The notes under the pieces: model-generated
Seen by the model: the letters and a program-made list of their open reading frames with translations, nothing else
What the model was told of the DNA's origin: nothing
Database searches by the model: none
Source of the DNA: Linum tenue
Lineage: Eukaryota; Streptophyta; Magnoliopsida; Malpighiales; Linaceae
Reading direction: 5' to 3'
DNA length: 64,000 bases
NCBI GenBank assembly: GCA_946122785.1
Contig: CAMGYJ010000011.1
Span: 34,250,513 to 34,314,512, forward strand
In this document: piece by piece, positions 22,839 through 34,501 of the stretch
How the letters are laid out: every line of letters begins with the position of its first letter
Numbering within the stretch: position 1 is the stretch's first letter
Program-made: the position numbers and the translations under genes

Positions 22839-25392
22839 AGTCAGAATACCAAGGGGTCACGCTGTCCACCAGGGTCATCGCCAGCAATCGCTCACCCGGG
22901 AAGGAGTCGTCGATCTCTTCCTCGAAGTTGTCCACCTGAGGGGCTTCCAACCGCGAAAGATGAACTACAGCAACATTCTCAGCTCCCTTCTTGTCCCGGA
23001 TCTCGATATCAAACTCCTGCAGCAGCAGGATCCAGCGGATGAGCCGAGGCTTGGCATCAGCCTTGCTCATCAGATAACGAATCGCCGAGTGGTCAGTGTA
23101 AACCACCACATGAGAGAGCACCAGATAGGGTCGGAACTTGTCAAATGCATACACCACAGCGAGGAGCTCCTTCTCTGTGGTGGTGTAGTTCTCCTGTGCA
23201 TCGTTCAAGGTCTTCGACGCGTAGTAGATGGGCTGGAAGTGTTTCTCGCGTCTCTGACCCAGAAATGCTCCGACTGCATAATCACTCGCATCGCACATCA
23301 GCTCAAAAGGAAGAGAACCAGTCAGGGAGTCACCATGATAGGGGCATGGTAAGCTTCTCCTTCGGAGTCTCAAATGCAGCTGTGCACTCTGGAGTGAACT
23401 GGAATGGCGCATCCTTCTCCAGCAGCTTGGTCAACGGCAGGGCAATCTTCGAGAAGTCTTTGATGAAGCGCCGGTAAAAGCCCTGCATGACCCAGAAAGC
23501 TGCGATATCCCCTTCACAAAAACGGGAGGAGGTAGCTGACTGATCGTCTCAATCTTCGCGCGATCTACCTCAATCCCCTTCTTGGAGATCTTGTGCCCAA
23601 GCACGATACCCTCACGAACCATGAAATGGCACTTCTCCCAGCTGAGTGCCAGATTCGTCTCCTCGCACCTCTTCAGAACGAGTTCAGGTTATGGAGACAA
23701 TGAGTGAAGGAATCTCCATAAACCGAGAAATCATCCATGAAGACTTCCATGATCTCTCCAACCAGTCGGTCAAAGATAGCCAGCATGCATCTCTGGAAGG
23801 TCGCCGATGCGTTACACAGCCAAATGGAATCCTCCGGTAAGCAAAAGTGCCGAAGGGGCAAGTGATGTGATCTTCTCCTGATCCTCCGGGCAATAGGAAT
23901 CTGGAAGTACCCGGACATGCCATCCAGGAAGCAATAGAACTCATGGCCCGCCAACCTCTCCAGCATCTGGTCAAGGAAAGGTAGGGGAAAATGATCTTTC
24001 CTGGTGGCGTCGTTCAGGCGCCGGTAATCGATGCAGACTCTCCAGCCGGTCACGGTCCGCATCGGATCAACTCCTTCTTCTCGTTCGGGGACCACAGTCA
24101 TCCCGCCTTTTTTCGGGACCACCTGAGTGGGGCTGACCCACTTGCTATCCGATATAGCAAAGATGATCCCTGCATCCATGAGCTTCACGATCTCTGCCCG
24201 GACCACGGCCTCCAAGTTAGGAGACAATCTCCTCTGCGGCTGCCTGACTGGCTTAACCTCATCCTCCATCAAGATTCTGTGAGAGTAGAAGGATGGGCTA
24301 ATGCCTCTGATGTCAGTGATCTTCCATGCCATGGCCGGGCATACTTCTGCAACAGAGCCACCAGCCTACTCTTCTGCTCGGGGGTCAGATCCGAGCTAAT
24401 AATAACCGGGAGCTTATTTCCCTCCCGGAGAAATGCATACTCCAGATGAGATGGGAGGGGTTTAAGCTCCAACTCTGGTGGCTCCTCCAATGATTGTAGC
24501 GAGCCGGGGTGAGATGGGGAATCGCTTGAATGGCATCTCTCGCCCCTCGCTCGCAGCCTCGTCCAGCTCCGCAAGCCGCTCCGCCAGCTGCATATCCTGT
24601 GATGCCTGTTCCCCTAGCAAAAGACAACGCTCAAGGAAATCATCAGTACCCGCACTCGTGATGGCGAGTGCGGTCTCAAAATCAGCAACAACATCACAGT
24701 AATCAAGATCATCATGGAGCTGGGGGTGTTTCATATTATCAGAAACAGAGAAGGTGATTTGTTCACCCCCAGCTCTCAAAATCAGCTTTCCATCATTAAC
24801 ATCAATCAGTGCCTTGGCGGTGGCGAGAAAAGGTCTACCCAGTATCAATGGCACATCAACATCCTCATTTATGTCCAAAATCACAAAATCAACAGGATAT
24901 GAAAATGGCCCTACTCGCGACTATCAAGTCCTCTGCTATACCCCTAGGATGCACAATAGATCTATCAGCAAGCTGGATGCTCATCCTAGTATTACTGGGT
25001 TCACCTAGGCCTAGCTTCTTAAACAATGAATATGGCATGACATTAATGCTAGCGCCTAAATCCGCCAAGGACTTCCCTACATGCAAACTACCAATCATGC
25101 AAGGGATAGTGAAACTCCCTGGATCTTTTCGCTTCTCTGGTAGTTTGTTCTGCAGGATGGCAGAACACTCCTCGTTTAGCATCACCGTAGACAGCTCCCC
25201 AAGCTTCCTCTTGTTGGTGAGGAGATCCTTCATGAACTTGGCATACTTGGGCATCTTCGATAATGCCTCCACGAAGGGCATGCTAATATTCACCTGCTTC
25301 AGCATTGCCATGAATTTGGCAAACTCAGTCTCCAGTCGGTCTTTGTGCAACCGAGTAGGAAAGGGAAGCTGTGGTACATACTCCTTCACCAC
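22681..25392 (-). pseudogene. Ty3/gypsy protease, reverse transcriptase and RNase H, frameshifted
   Basis: Minus-strand frames in order: protease (25392-24889) with the unusual site LADLGASINVMP and downstream VPLILGRPFLATA; the linker (24884-24462); reverse transcriptase (24574-23673) with WVSPTQVVPKKGG, WRVCIDYRRLNDATRKDHFP and the catalytic FMDD in MEVFMDDFSVYG; then a second RT piece (23622-23431) containing LGHKISKKGIEVDRAKIE; and RNase H (23412-22681) with LMCDASDYAVGAFLG, TTEKELLAVVYAFDKF and TDHSAIRYL. At least four frame breaks separate the parts. Confidence 0.9.
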
Positions 25393-25499
25393 TGGTTGCG
25401 GTTAGGAGCAGGCACCTCAACCTCCTTCTCCATTTCTTCCTGATTAGCTGGAAGTGCTGAAGCAGGGGTCTCTTTCTCCGCTGCCCGAACAGGGATCGG

Positions 25500-26829
25500 C
25501 AGTCACCTTGCCACTCCTGGTTGTGATGGCACTGCAGTTTTCATCCTGGTTCTGCGGGTGAGGGATGGTCTGACCAGGCAAGGTACCTGGAGTCCTCGAG
25601 CAACAGCCTGGGCAACACCACCAAGCTGGGTCTGTATATCTCGCAGCACAGCCTGCGTGTTTCTCTGACCAGCTTCTAGCTCCAAGAACTTGCCAGAAGC
25701 TTCTCCATGAACTGCCATGTTATTGAATTTACTGCACTGGAGGTGGCCAGAGAACCCACCAGATCTCTCAGTTCCGCCATCGGGTCAACCTGTGCTGGGG
25801 CTGCCCCTGCCTGTGGAAATGGTCGTGCCTGCGACTGAGGTGGAACTGGCCCCTGTCTGGGCTGGTAGAGTGGCTGCTGTTGCTGCTGAAATTGCCCCTG
25901 TCTGGGCTGGTATGGAGGCCTCTGGAAACCGGGAGGTCCCTGGGGAGCTGGTGGTCTGGGATTTGGCCCAGCCCAAGAAAAGTTAGGATGCTGGCGCCAC
26001 CCCTCATTATAGGTGTTGCTGTAGGGGTCAAAGCGCCTGGCATTCCCGATGAAATCCACCTGCTCCTGGGGAGTGGACGACTCCCTCATAGCCTGACAGT
26101 CCTCCACGGTGTGATGAGAGCTCTCACACCACTGGCAGTGCATCGCCTGCGGCTGTCCGGTACCTGCAATCAAACCAGAACGATCGATAGCTGAAACCAG
26201 CTTCGATACCACCTGCACCAGATCAGATGACTGGGTGCCCACAGCATGCACACCCCTTCCAGGTGCTCGTCTCGATCTCCTGGCAGTGCCCCAGTCATAA
26301 CCGTTCTCCGCCATCTCCTCAAAGAGTTGATTCAGCTGTGGCGGGGTTTTGGTCAGCATGTTCCCGCCACAAACCGAATCGATCAGCTGCTTGTCCTCCG
26401 GGAAGAGGGCGTGATAGAAGTGCCCACCTTAAACGCATCATTGAAACCATGGTTGGGACACCTGAGAAAGAGGCTGGTGTACCTCTCCCAAGCATCCCTA
26501 ATGGTCTCATCCTCATCCTGAGAAAAGTGTGTAATCTGCTTCTGGAGATCAGCTGTCTTGGATGGAGGATGGTAGCGGGTGAGGAACTTGTCCGCCAGGT
26601 TGGCGAACGTGGTGATGGAGCCCGGAGGTCGAGTGTCTAGCCACTCCTTGGCCTGCCCCTCCAGAGTGAATGGGAAGTACCTCAGCTGGATGGCATCTGC
26701 TGGTACCCCATTGATCTTGATTCCATCGATGAGCTCGTGGAATCGCCTGAGATGTGATCGAGGGCACTCTCCCTCCTTACCACGGAACACTACTGAACCG
26801 CGCAGCATGGTGATCACGGAGGTGCTCAC
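25500..26829 (-). pseudogene. Athila-type gag, frameshifted
   Basis: The frame 26829-26383 is a Retrotrans_gag domain (LRRFHELIDGIKINGVPADA, AKEWLDTRPPGSITTF and FLTRYHPPSKTADLQKQI). After a frame break near 26385-26359, the frame to 25676 gives a linker, a CCHC-like knuckle CQWCESSHHTVEDC and a long Pro/Gln-rich tail. A third frame (25718-25503) carries the region before protease. This matches the Gag layout of Athila/Tat elements; the frameshifts prevent a normal product. Confidence 0.88.
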
Positions 26830-27209
26830 CTCTTGTTGGCTGGGACCTGAGGGTGTTGAATAGGTGACCTCATGTCCGCAGCCCTAGCGGTCCAGTAGGA
26901 TCCCATGGTCTGCTCCCCGGGGATCACATGTTGTTCTGCGGATCCATCTCGCCTTCTTCTTCTTCTAACTGCAGCTGTGACAGCGCCTCCTCCGCAGCCA
27001 GTCGCGCCTTTAGACCCGCTTGAAGTTCCTGCAAGTTCGTTCAAGCTCCTGGTCTAATGGTAGTAGATCTCCCGACTGGCTACGGGTCATGCACTACCTG
27101 CACACAATCAGTAGAAGCAACCCGTGAAGGCACACAGGTGGAAGAGATAAAATGCAGTAAATAAAAGCTAGAGTAACAAATTATCACGTTTCCCCAATAA
27201 CCTAGAGGG

Positions 27210-27227
27210 TCCCCGGCAACGGCGCCA
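27210..27227 (-). other. Primer binding site of Asp-tRNA type
   Basis: On the minus strand this reads TGGCGCCGTTGCCGGGGA, six bases inside the 5' LTR end. It is the well-known primer site of plant Athila/Tat and many other gypsy elements, complementary to tRNA-Asp. Confidence 0.9.
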
Positions 27228-27233
27228 AAAACT

Positions 27234-28558
27234 TGACACGCCAAAACACAACACCAAACTGCGACCAAGTGTAATCGCAGTCCGGGAATGCAGTAACAGG
27301 CAAGTTTAATTATCAACCCGGGGTCTAGATCTACTGCTTACTCCGTGATTCTCTATTATCTAGCAAACTAATTCGAGTGATTGTTGTTTAAAGCAAAAGC
27401 AGTAAGAAAGCAGGAAATGGTTCGGTTTTCAAAAGCAGGTAAGAGTCACTCGGGATTGAGTCCCCCTAGCCCCTTAGTTAGGTTCAATTGCAATTCCCTG
27501 GGTTGATTTACTGTTGATTAGACTGCGGAAGATCCGACAGTAGCTTGGAATCTCTTAAGCTGACCAAGCCCTCTCAGTCTAACTACCCGGCAGACGACTA
27601 GTCTTCACCGGGATAGAAAGCTGAGGCTATGAACACAGAACTCCACTACTGGCGTCAAGAACACCAGTACAAAGCAGTAAACTGGCTAACTCTCGTATAG
27701 CCAATCTCCTACTATCGAATGAAGAGGCTCTAACAACCTAATCAGATTCTATCTATCTCAGGTTGAAGCAGAAATTGAGACAAGCTGATCAGACTCAAAT
27801 CAATTCATGAAACATGCGTCATTCGATTAAAATCAAACAATAATATCATCCCAAGTCATTACAATCAAATCCCTAACACAAGGAACTAGGGTTCTTCATA
27901 CCCAAGTGAGAGAAGGGTTCTACTCCATAGAGAGAGAAGAGAAAACAAGAATCGGATTAGTCATACTCATAACGATGAGGATAATCTGCTCCGGGACGAT
28001 GATTTCACTCCTATGACGATCTCCAGGCTCGATTCGATGAAATCCAGCTCTAGACGGCTTCTAGGATGAGTTCTTCGCACTTTCTCTCTCTAGGCTGTTT
28101 TTGCTCTCAAAACACGATTCCTCCCACTTTTGGCTCGATTAGGTTTAAAACCGCTTTCCCGAGTTGCACGGCCAGGTGCACGGCCGTGCACAACACATTC
28201 TGGCCGTGCACCCTCAAAACGCACCGTTCATTAGCTTCATCCACCTTGCACGGCCAGGCGCACGGCCGTGCAAGCTTCAAGCCTGCCGTGCATGGCCTCG
28301 ACATGAGGTGCACGGCCAAATGGCTAAAGTGCACGGCCGTGCAGCCTCCTGGTCTGCCGTGCACTCCCCAAAAAGCTCGCCTTCGTCCGTCTTCGTCCAA
28401 TCGACCCCAGACTCGCTCCTAAGCCTTCATTCACGTACTAGGACCTGAAATAACACAAACAAGCACAACCTAGCGTGAAATCGGCCTAAAACACGAGAAT
28501 CAACACCTCAAACGGTGTAAGTATGAGGGTAAAAACATGTGTAAATGACGGTCTATCA
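27234..28558 (-). repeat. Complete 5' LTR of the Athila-type element
   Basis: This 1325-bp LTR starts TGACACGCC and ends GACGGTCTATCA on the plus strand. It is complete, unlike the left copy. The segment 28165-28370 carries GCACGGCC palindromes. The part 27234-27718 is repeated in inverted orientation at 28559-29042. Confidence 0.88.
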
Positions 28559-29042
28559 TCGATAGTAGGAGATTGGCTATACGAGAGTTAGCCAGTTGAC
28601 TGCTTTGTACTGGTGTTCTTGACGCCAGTAGTGGAGTTCTGTGTTCATAGCCTCAGCTTTCTATCCCGGTGAAGACTAGTCGTCTGCCGGGTAGTTAGAC
28701 TGAGAGGGCTTGGTCAGCTTAAGAGATTCCAAGCTACTGTCGGATCTTCCGCAGTCTAATCAACAGTAAATCAACCCAGGGAATTGCAATTGAACCTAAC
28801 TAAGAGGCTAGGGGGATTCAATCCCGAGTGACTCTTGCCTGCTTTAGAAACCCGAACAATTTACTGCTTTCTTGTTGCTTTTACTTTTCACAACAATCAC
28901 TCGACTTAGTTTGCTAGATAATAGAGAATCACGGAGTAAGCAGTAGATCTAGACCCCGGGTTGATAATTAAACTTGCCTATACTGCAGTCCCTTTCATTG
29001 GTTACACTTGGCCATTGTTAGGTGTTGTGTTTTAGGGTGTCA
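28559..29042 (+). repeat. Inverted 484-bp LTR fragment beyond the Athila-type 5' LTR
   Basis: Starting TCGATAGTAGGAGATTGG, this is the reverse complement of 27718-27234 with substitutions and small indels. It ends GGGTGTCA, the mirror of the LTR terminus TGACAC, directly before the ATAAT target duplication. It is the part missing from the left LTR. Confidence 0.88.
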
Positions 29043-29047
29043 ATAAT

Positions 29048-30660
29048 GTTTGCAAAATCCTATGACTTTTACCAGCAAAAAATCTCACTCTTTATCCCCG
29101 AATTCGTTCGAGATTTTTTGTTGGATCCACCAGTATCATTGCATTGACAATATATTGAGACCTACATTTCAAAGCTTGATAAAGCATATCCGTGGTGCTT
29201 AAAATTTGCTTCACCAAAACAAAATGAAGATGAAGTCGAACGACTTCATTCTTTCTAAAGCACTAGTAGCATCCCACTTAGCATTGGAGCTACATCCATC
29301 GTTCATTATGTTCTCTAAAAATTTACAATTTAAACCATACAACTTGATAAGATTAATTATAGATCTCATATGTGACCTCCAACGAGTATCACAAGGTCGT
29401 TGTAAAGTACTAACCTTGTTAGCACCTTTTCCCGTCTCAAGTTCACCTTCCGCTAGCTGAAGCGCAATGTTGGCTGCTTCTACACCTTTTAACTGATTTG
29501 ACAAGAACCAGTAACTGCATTTACAATAAATGATAAGTTTCTGAAAAATTCACGTACCTAATATATGTCTTTAGCAGCTACAACCAACGATAATTTGAGA
29601 TGATGAGCTGTATAGTGCACATTATATTCTTGAGGAGAGTACTTCAGAAATAAAGCTTGTTGTCCATTCCACTCACCACGCATATTACTAGCATCGTTAT
29701 ATCCTTGTCAATGAAGATTTTGAATCGTGAACTTATAGAATGAAAGAGTTGAGCGAATTGAAGAATACAATGTCTTTGATGTTGTTTTATCCACATGAAC
29801 ACTATAAAAAGCGCTCTTGTATCAACCCTTTAGCATCAGCCAAGTGAAGAACAATCGCCATTTGTTCATGACTACTTTCATCACTTGCATCATCCACAAT
29901 GATAGAATATTTAGAATTTTCAACTTCTTCAAAGATGTGATTTTGTACCTTCTTAGCCAAAACATGAAAATTTGATTCTAAATTTCATGAGATGTGTACT
30001 TCCCATTAAGTGGAGCCTTATCCAATGCCACATGACTTATTTCTTTATTTTGATTAGCTAGAAGTTGGAGAAACTCAATAAAGTTACCACGATTACTTGA
30101 CTCTTCAATCTCATCGTGACCTCTAAAAGCGACTCATTGCAGTGCCAACACACGAGCAATAGTTATTGAAGCTTTTACATGGGTTATATTCTTTTTCACT
30201 TCTTCAGATGTTTGTATTTTCGTTGCTTTGTCGATGTTGCCAGACTATTGCAACAAAGCAGCACCCTTTCTCGTGACATTATTGTGATGAGAATTCGGCT
30301 CATCCCCACTATGCTTTCGAAAAGAACAAGCCACTCCACTAACTTTTTTCCAATTTTGAAAACCTCCATTTTTAAATGCATCCCAATCAGATTTAGTGGT
30401 TGGCTTTTCTGCAAAGAGGTAGCATGGAAGACAATAAGCAACATCCTTTGTTTATGAATATTCAATCCAATGAAATTTTACATACCACGAGACTAAAAGC
30501 TGCAAAAATATTACCAAATTGAGTTTGAGGAAAATCAGAAAGTTCAACTCGGTGAGGACCGGTTGTCAAATATGCATGCCTTATCTCATCGTGGTTGTCA
30601 TGTGGATATGTCCACATTGGCTTTCGTAAAGCAGGATCAAGTTCAACTATAGCAAAATAC
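29048..30660 (-). pseudogene. hAT (ZMYM/TTF-type) transposase, N-terminal and central part
   Basis: Minus-strand fragments match the plant hAT transposases with a TTF/ZMYM zinc-finger region. Near 30650-30580 the frame gives ELDPALRKPMWTYPHDNHDE; 30465-30196 is the following conserved block; 29504-29211 reads TLQRPCDTRWRSHMRSIINL, the conserved 'DTRW' segment. The reading frame continues in the left part at 16140 once the Athila insert and one ATAAT are set aside. Many stops and frameshifts are present and the extreme N terminus is missing at the joint with the LINE. Confidence 0.82.
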
Positions 30661-30675
30661 GAATTGGTAACTGTT

Positions 30676-31800
30676 AACCAGGTCCTTGGATATGAAGAAA
30701 AAAATGGAGCTAGGCTGCTTGATGTAGACGAAATGGAATAATTTAGGGAAGCATTGGATGCGTGCTCATCGGATGATTTAGAGTTCTATAGAACTCCATT
30801 TACTTGGGAAAATGGAAGAATAGATGAGGGCATTTTGGAGAGAGACGAGACATAATGGTAGCATATGCGGATTGACAGAAGTTGTTTCCAGATGCCAGAG
30901 TTTACCACCTACCTAGAAGCATATCATATCATTTTTCAATTCATTTACATATGAGAATACAATATGAGAGAGTGCGGTGGGGTGGGGTGGCAATTTAGGT
31001 TTGAGACCTATTGGAAAAGGCATGATGACGTAGTAAGGTGATTGAGCAAGCTTGGAGTGAGAATCCTATGGGAACGATGGAGGAAAGACTAAAAAGGTGT
31101 GAAGAAGAACTGAAAAATTGGATTAAAGAAAATTTTGGTGATATGAGGAAGACAAAAGTAGAGGCAACACTAGTTACTTTGAGCAAAACAGTGAAGAGTA
31201 AGGTAGTGATATTGCAAAGGTGACAGTGGACAAGGAACTCCAGGAATTACTGTTCCAAGAGGAATTGATGTGGAAACAACAATCAATGGCTAAATGGCTT
31301 AAAGAAGGGGATTACAACACTAAACGCTTCCGTACATATCATAGGAGGAGAAATACAATTTGAGAACTATTCTTTCAAAAGAGTTGGGCAACTGTAAGAC
31401 TAGTTGTGATTTCGGACCTAGAAAAGTGCAAAGTTCATTTGTACCAGGAAGATTCACACATGACAATATTATTGTGGCTTTTGAGGGCTTTCGTGCTATT
31501 AAAACTAGGAAAAAAGGCTACAAAGAATACATGGTGCAAAATTTGATATTTCTAAAGCCTACGATGGAGGTGAATAGAGTTTTCTCAAACTGAATTTTTT
31601 AGAGTAGTGGGTGAAACTATTGATGCAATGTGTCACTACATTGTCATATTGAGCTCTAGTTAACGAGCATAGATCATAAATCATTAAATCCTAAAGTGGA
31701 TGAGACAAGGGGACCTAATTTCACCTTACTTGTTTCTTTTATGTGCAGAATGTTTATCAGCTTTGACTTATAAGGAAGAAACTAAAGGCATATTGCAGGC
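30676..31800 (+). pseudogene. LINE fragment: end of endonuclease and part of reverse transcriptase
   Basis: Plus-strand frames resume the LINE that stops at 15460: near 30680 NQVLGYEEKNGARL resembles the endonuclease block around FNEIL and EK.G; 30790-30830 gives YRTPFTWENGRIDEGI; 31038-31223 reads the EELKNWIKENFGD linker; 31430-31530 gives SSFVPGRFTHDNIIVAFE, the conserved RT motif. Later pieces resemble the RQGDPLSPYLF block (near 31700). Frames are broken and the C-terminal part is absent. Confidence 0.75.
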
Positions 31801-31903
31801 AGGATAAACAAATTAAGAACTATCTTTTCATTCTCTTTGTGGCCAATCTTTTAGAAGCGCCACTTCATACTTACACCGGAAAACCCTCGACTGGAGTTCA
31901 CAC

Positions 31904-32594
31904 CAGTGGCGGAGCCTGAAAATTGGCCAAGGGGGCGTCTTTTCCATATCAGAAAAGTCAACTTTAAACGGGTCAACTCTAAACGAAAAAAGTTAATAAC
32001 ATAATATCCAAAATTCGTACAATTATATAATAATAGTAATACATATAGCACTTACAATGAACAACGACAAGATTTCATATTGTGAAGCATTGTAAAACTC
32101 ATTCATTTTCCAAATTAGCACACAAATCTTGTTCAATATATGTCACTAATGCATCGTTCAACTACTCATCGTTCATCCATTTTCGAAGATCTTTCTTGAT
32201 ATATTTTATGGATGAAAATGATATCTCTACACTTGCTATTAAAATAGGTTGAATAAGTGTCAACTTGATAAGTAAATAAACATTTTGGAGAGCTCTCGTC
32301 TCTCGCTTCTCGCTATGGCTGTCTATCAACGGAAGCGATTGGGAATAAACAAAATGCTAGGGATTGTGGCGGGACGCAAATTTTCTTTAGTTGTAGGTCT
32401 TAGAAAATAATAATTAAAATAATCCGGACAAGACTTTTTAACATGAAAGTTGCTCAGCTGAGATGGCAAGGTGGCCTATTTGCCAATGCACCATCGCATG
32501 TTCCAATCACAAGTTGCTTATATATATTGGGGGCTTTTTTTCATAAGCCAAGGGGGTTGCACGCACCCCCAGCCTTCAAACAGCTCTGCCACTG
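31904..32594 (-). mobile_element. Non-autonomous hAT element with transposase remnant
   Basis: The ends are CAGTGGCGGAGCC (31904) and, reversed, CAGTGGCAGAGCT (32594), a typical plant hAT terminal repeat. Flanks GTTCACAC (31896-31903) and GTTCACAG (32595-32602) are an 8-bp target duplication with one mismatch. Internally the minus strand around 32285-32170 retains a hAT dimerisation segment (SVEISFSSIKYIKKDLRKWM). It looks like an internally deleted relative of the hAT gene split by the Athila element. Confidence 0.82.
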
Positions 32595-32602
32595 GTTCAC
32601 AG

Positions 32603-34501
32603 TCAACAGGGTTTAGCATCCAAACCATACAGTTCATCTAATTCTTAAGTGCATTAAGAGAAAGAAGAAATTACTTTTTTTCAAAAGGAGAACTTTTTGG
32701 ATGTAGAAAACACTGAATGGTAAGAAAATAATCAATCTCCTCCAAAGTGGGATGATTCATCCAACGAATTTGTAGCTATGGTGTTGAAGGAAGATAGGTC
32801 TAGGAAACTGATTGATCCATAATCTAGCTACATGAAGAAGGGTGATTTGTTTATGGCATTTAATGCGAGGCACATAATGGTTAGTCTTCTATTACCTTGT
32901 TCTTCTGAAAGGATGGAACGACGCCGAGTGGTTGATACATGGCTCCCTTAACTAGTGTTTTTCTTGAGTAATGGCGAGCATGTTGCTGAGCAGATGCAAT
33001 GATTAGTTGTCTATGAAATGAAATCTCACAGCTGTGCTTTGTTTGAAGCTTGCAGTTGTGAGTATTGGTATGGGCAAACTCTCTCTCTCTCTCATTTGGT
33101 TTCTGGAGTGTAACCATTGTAATTATGGGGTTCAGGGTTCCTTGTAGAATGAGGCATCAATGGGTGAACTTAGAAAGTCATATTTGCCCAAAAATATAGG
33201 CAACTACAAATGTTGTGCATATTATTTAGCTTCAATGAAGTAATCATCTGCAAAGATTCTTTCTTTTCTGGCTAAAAATCTCGTAGCTCGTTTAAACAAA
33301 CACATCCACTTTTGTTTGATCTACAAAGAGCACAAAGTACGTCTTTTTCCCGATAGATTTTGAGATACACATGTTATCCCAACCCACTTAAATCCAACTC
33401 ATATTCATCGATATTTGGTGGGTTAATGTCTTACATCTAAATATTATCTTAATCTTAATCTTAATCTTATTTTAATAAATATTAAAAGAGTTTGAGATTA
33501 CAATGCCACACAAGCTTCGGTAAAATTTCATTCATTCAAATAAGATCGCGAAGGAGTTTCTTTTAAGTAGTTCCATATTGGGCCTCAAAACATAAAAACA
33601 AACTCACTTTCATTTGTTTTATCTTTTTAATCTTTTCCTGTGTTAATAAATAAAATATATCAGTTCTAAAAAATATATTGTGTTGATTTCTGTCAATTTT
33701 CCTGTTTTACTTTATTATCATCTATGCCAATTATAATTATTGCTTTATGTTATTTGCTCTTTTTAATGGTTCTGTAATTTCTTTTCTTGACGTCTGATAA
33801 TTATATAAAATTATAAATGCATAAAACTAAAAACATTCGACATATAATATAGATTCAAGGAAGGATATTACAATGCCTATAAACATATATATAAGTTAAA
33901 AGTACAAGTTCAATTTAAACTATAAAAGACATTATATGATAAATGTTAAAATATATGGTCAGTTTGTATTAAAAAATTGTAAAAGAAATGTGTATAAATT
34001 TATACAATGACAATGTTAGTATAGTACCCCAAACCTTCAAGATATTTACAAACAATTTCGTACTAAGTAGTTACTATTTGGCACCTAAAGATTTTGACCT
34101 GTCCATCTATGGTACCTAAATTCCTAATATTTTACAAATTTGATCAAGAACTTTTTTTTTTTTTTTGTAAATGTGATATTTGTTTGTTTTAATTGTTAGG
34201 TGCGACCTGACACCTCTAAGTTAAAGACCAGGTACCACTAGTATCCTGCAAATTAAGTCCAGACCATCCTCACATGCGTTCCAACCTTGTAATCTGGCAA
34301 ATTTGTTCGTTAGAGTGTTCATGCAATGGAGAAGTTCAAAATGGCATAAAAAAGGGGCAAAATGAAATTAAAATTTTAGGTACAGAAGTCAAAGTTGATA
34401 GAATAGTATAATTCTCTTTATTGGTCCTAGACGAGATTACAAAAATGGCTTGGGAATATAAGTCACATGCTATTTGGTAGAAGGGATAACATATATCGCT
34501 G
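32603..34501. other. AT-rich intergenic stretch downstream of PAC
   Basis: I find no reading frame with family resemblance. A short hexamer repeat (CTTAAT, four copies near 33449-33470) and a T-run (about 34150-34166) are present. A fragment near 32790-32880 gives a short open frame without recognisable identity. Confidence 0.5.

Larger units (their letters stand above)
16141..29042 (-). mobile_element. Athila-type Ty3/gypsy retrotransposon inserted in the hAT gene, with rearranged LTRs
   Basis: On the minus strand the order is LTR (28558-27234), an Asp-tRNA-type primer site, gag, protease, RT, RNase H, integrase, a palindrome-rich spacer, an extra ORF, a long leader-like spacer, a polypurine tract and a second LTR (16999-16141). 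The arrangement and primer type place it in the Athila/Tat group. The insertion is bounded by ATAAT at 16136-16140 and 29043-29047. The left LTR lacks its first 485 bp, and that missing piece is found in inverted orientation beyond the right LTR (28559-29042). Confidence 0.9.

Noticed and set aside
27045..27075. tRNA-like box (TGGTCTAATGGTAGTA)
   Set aside because: Only an A-box resemblance; no B box or cloverleaf could be drawn in the neighbouring bases.
33440..33480. CTTAAT hexamer tract as a possible regulatory repeat
   Set aside because: Only four units and no gene context; ordinary microsatellite.
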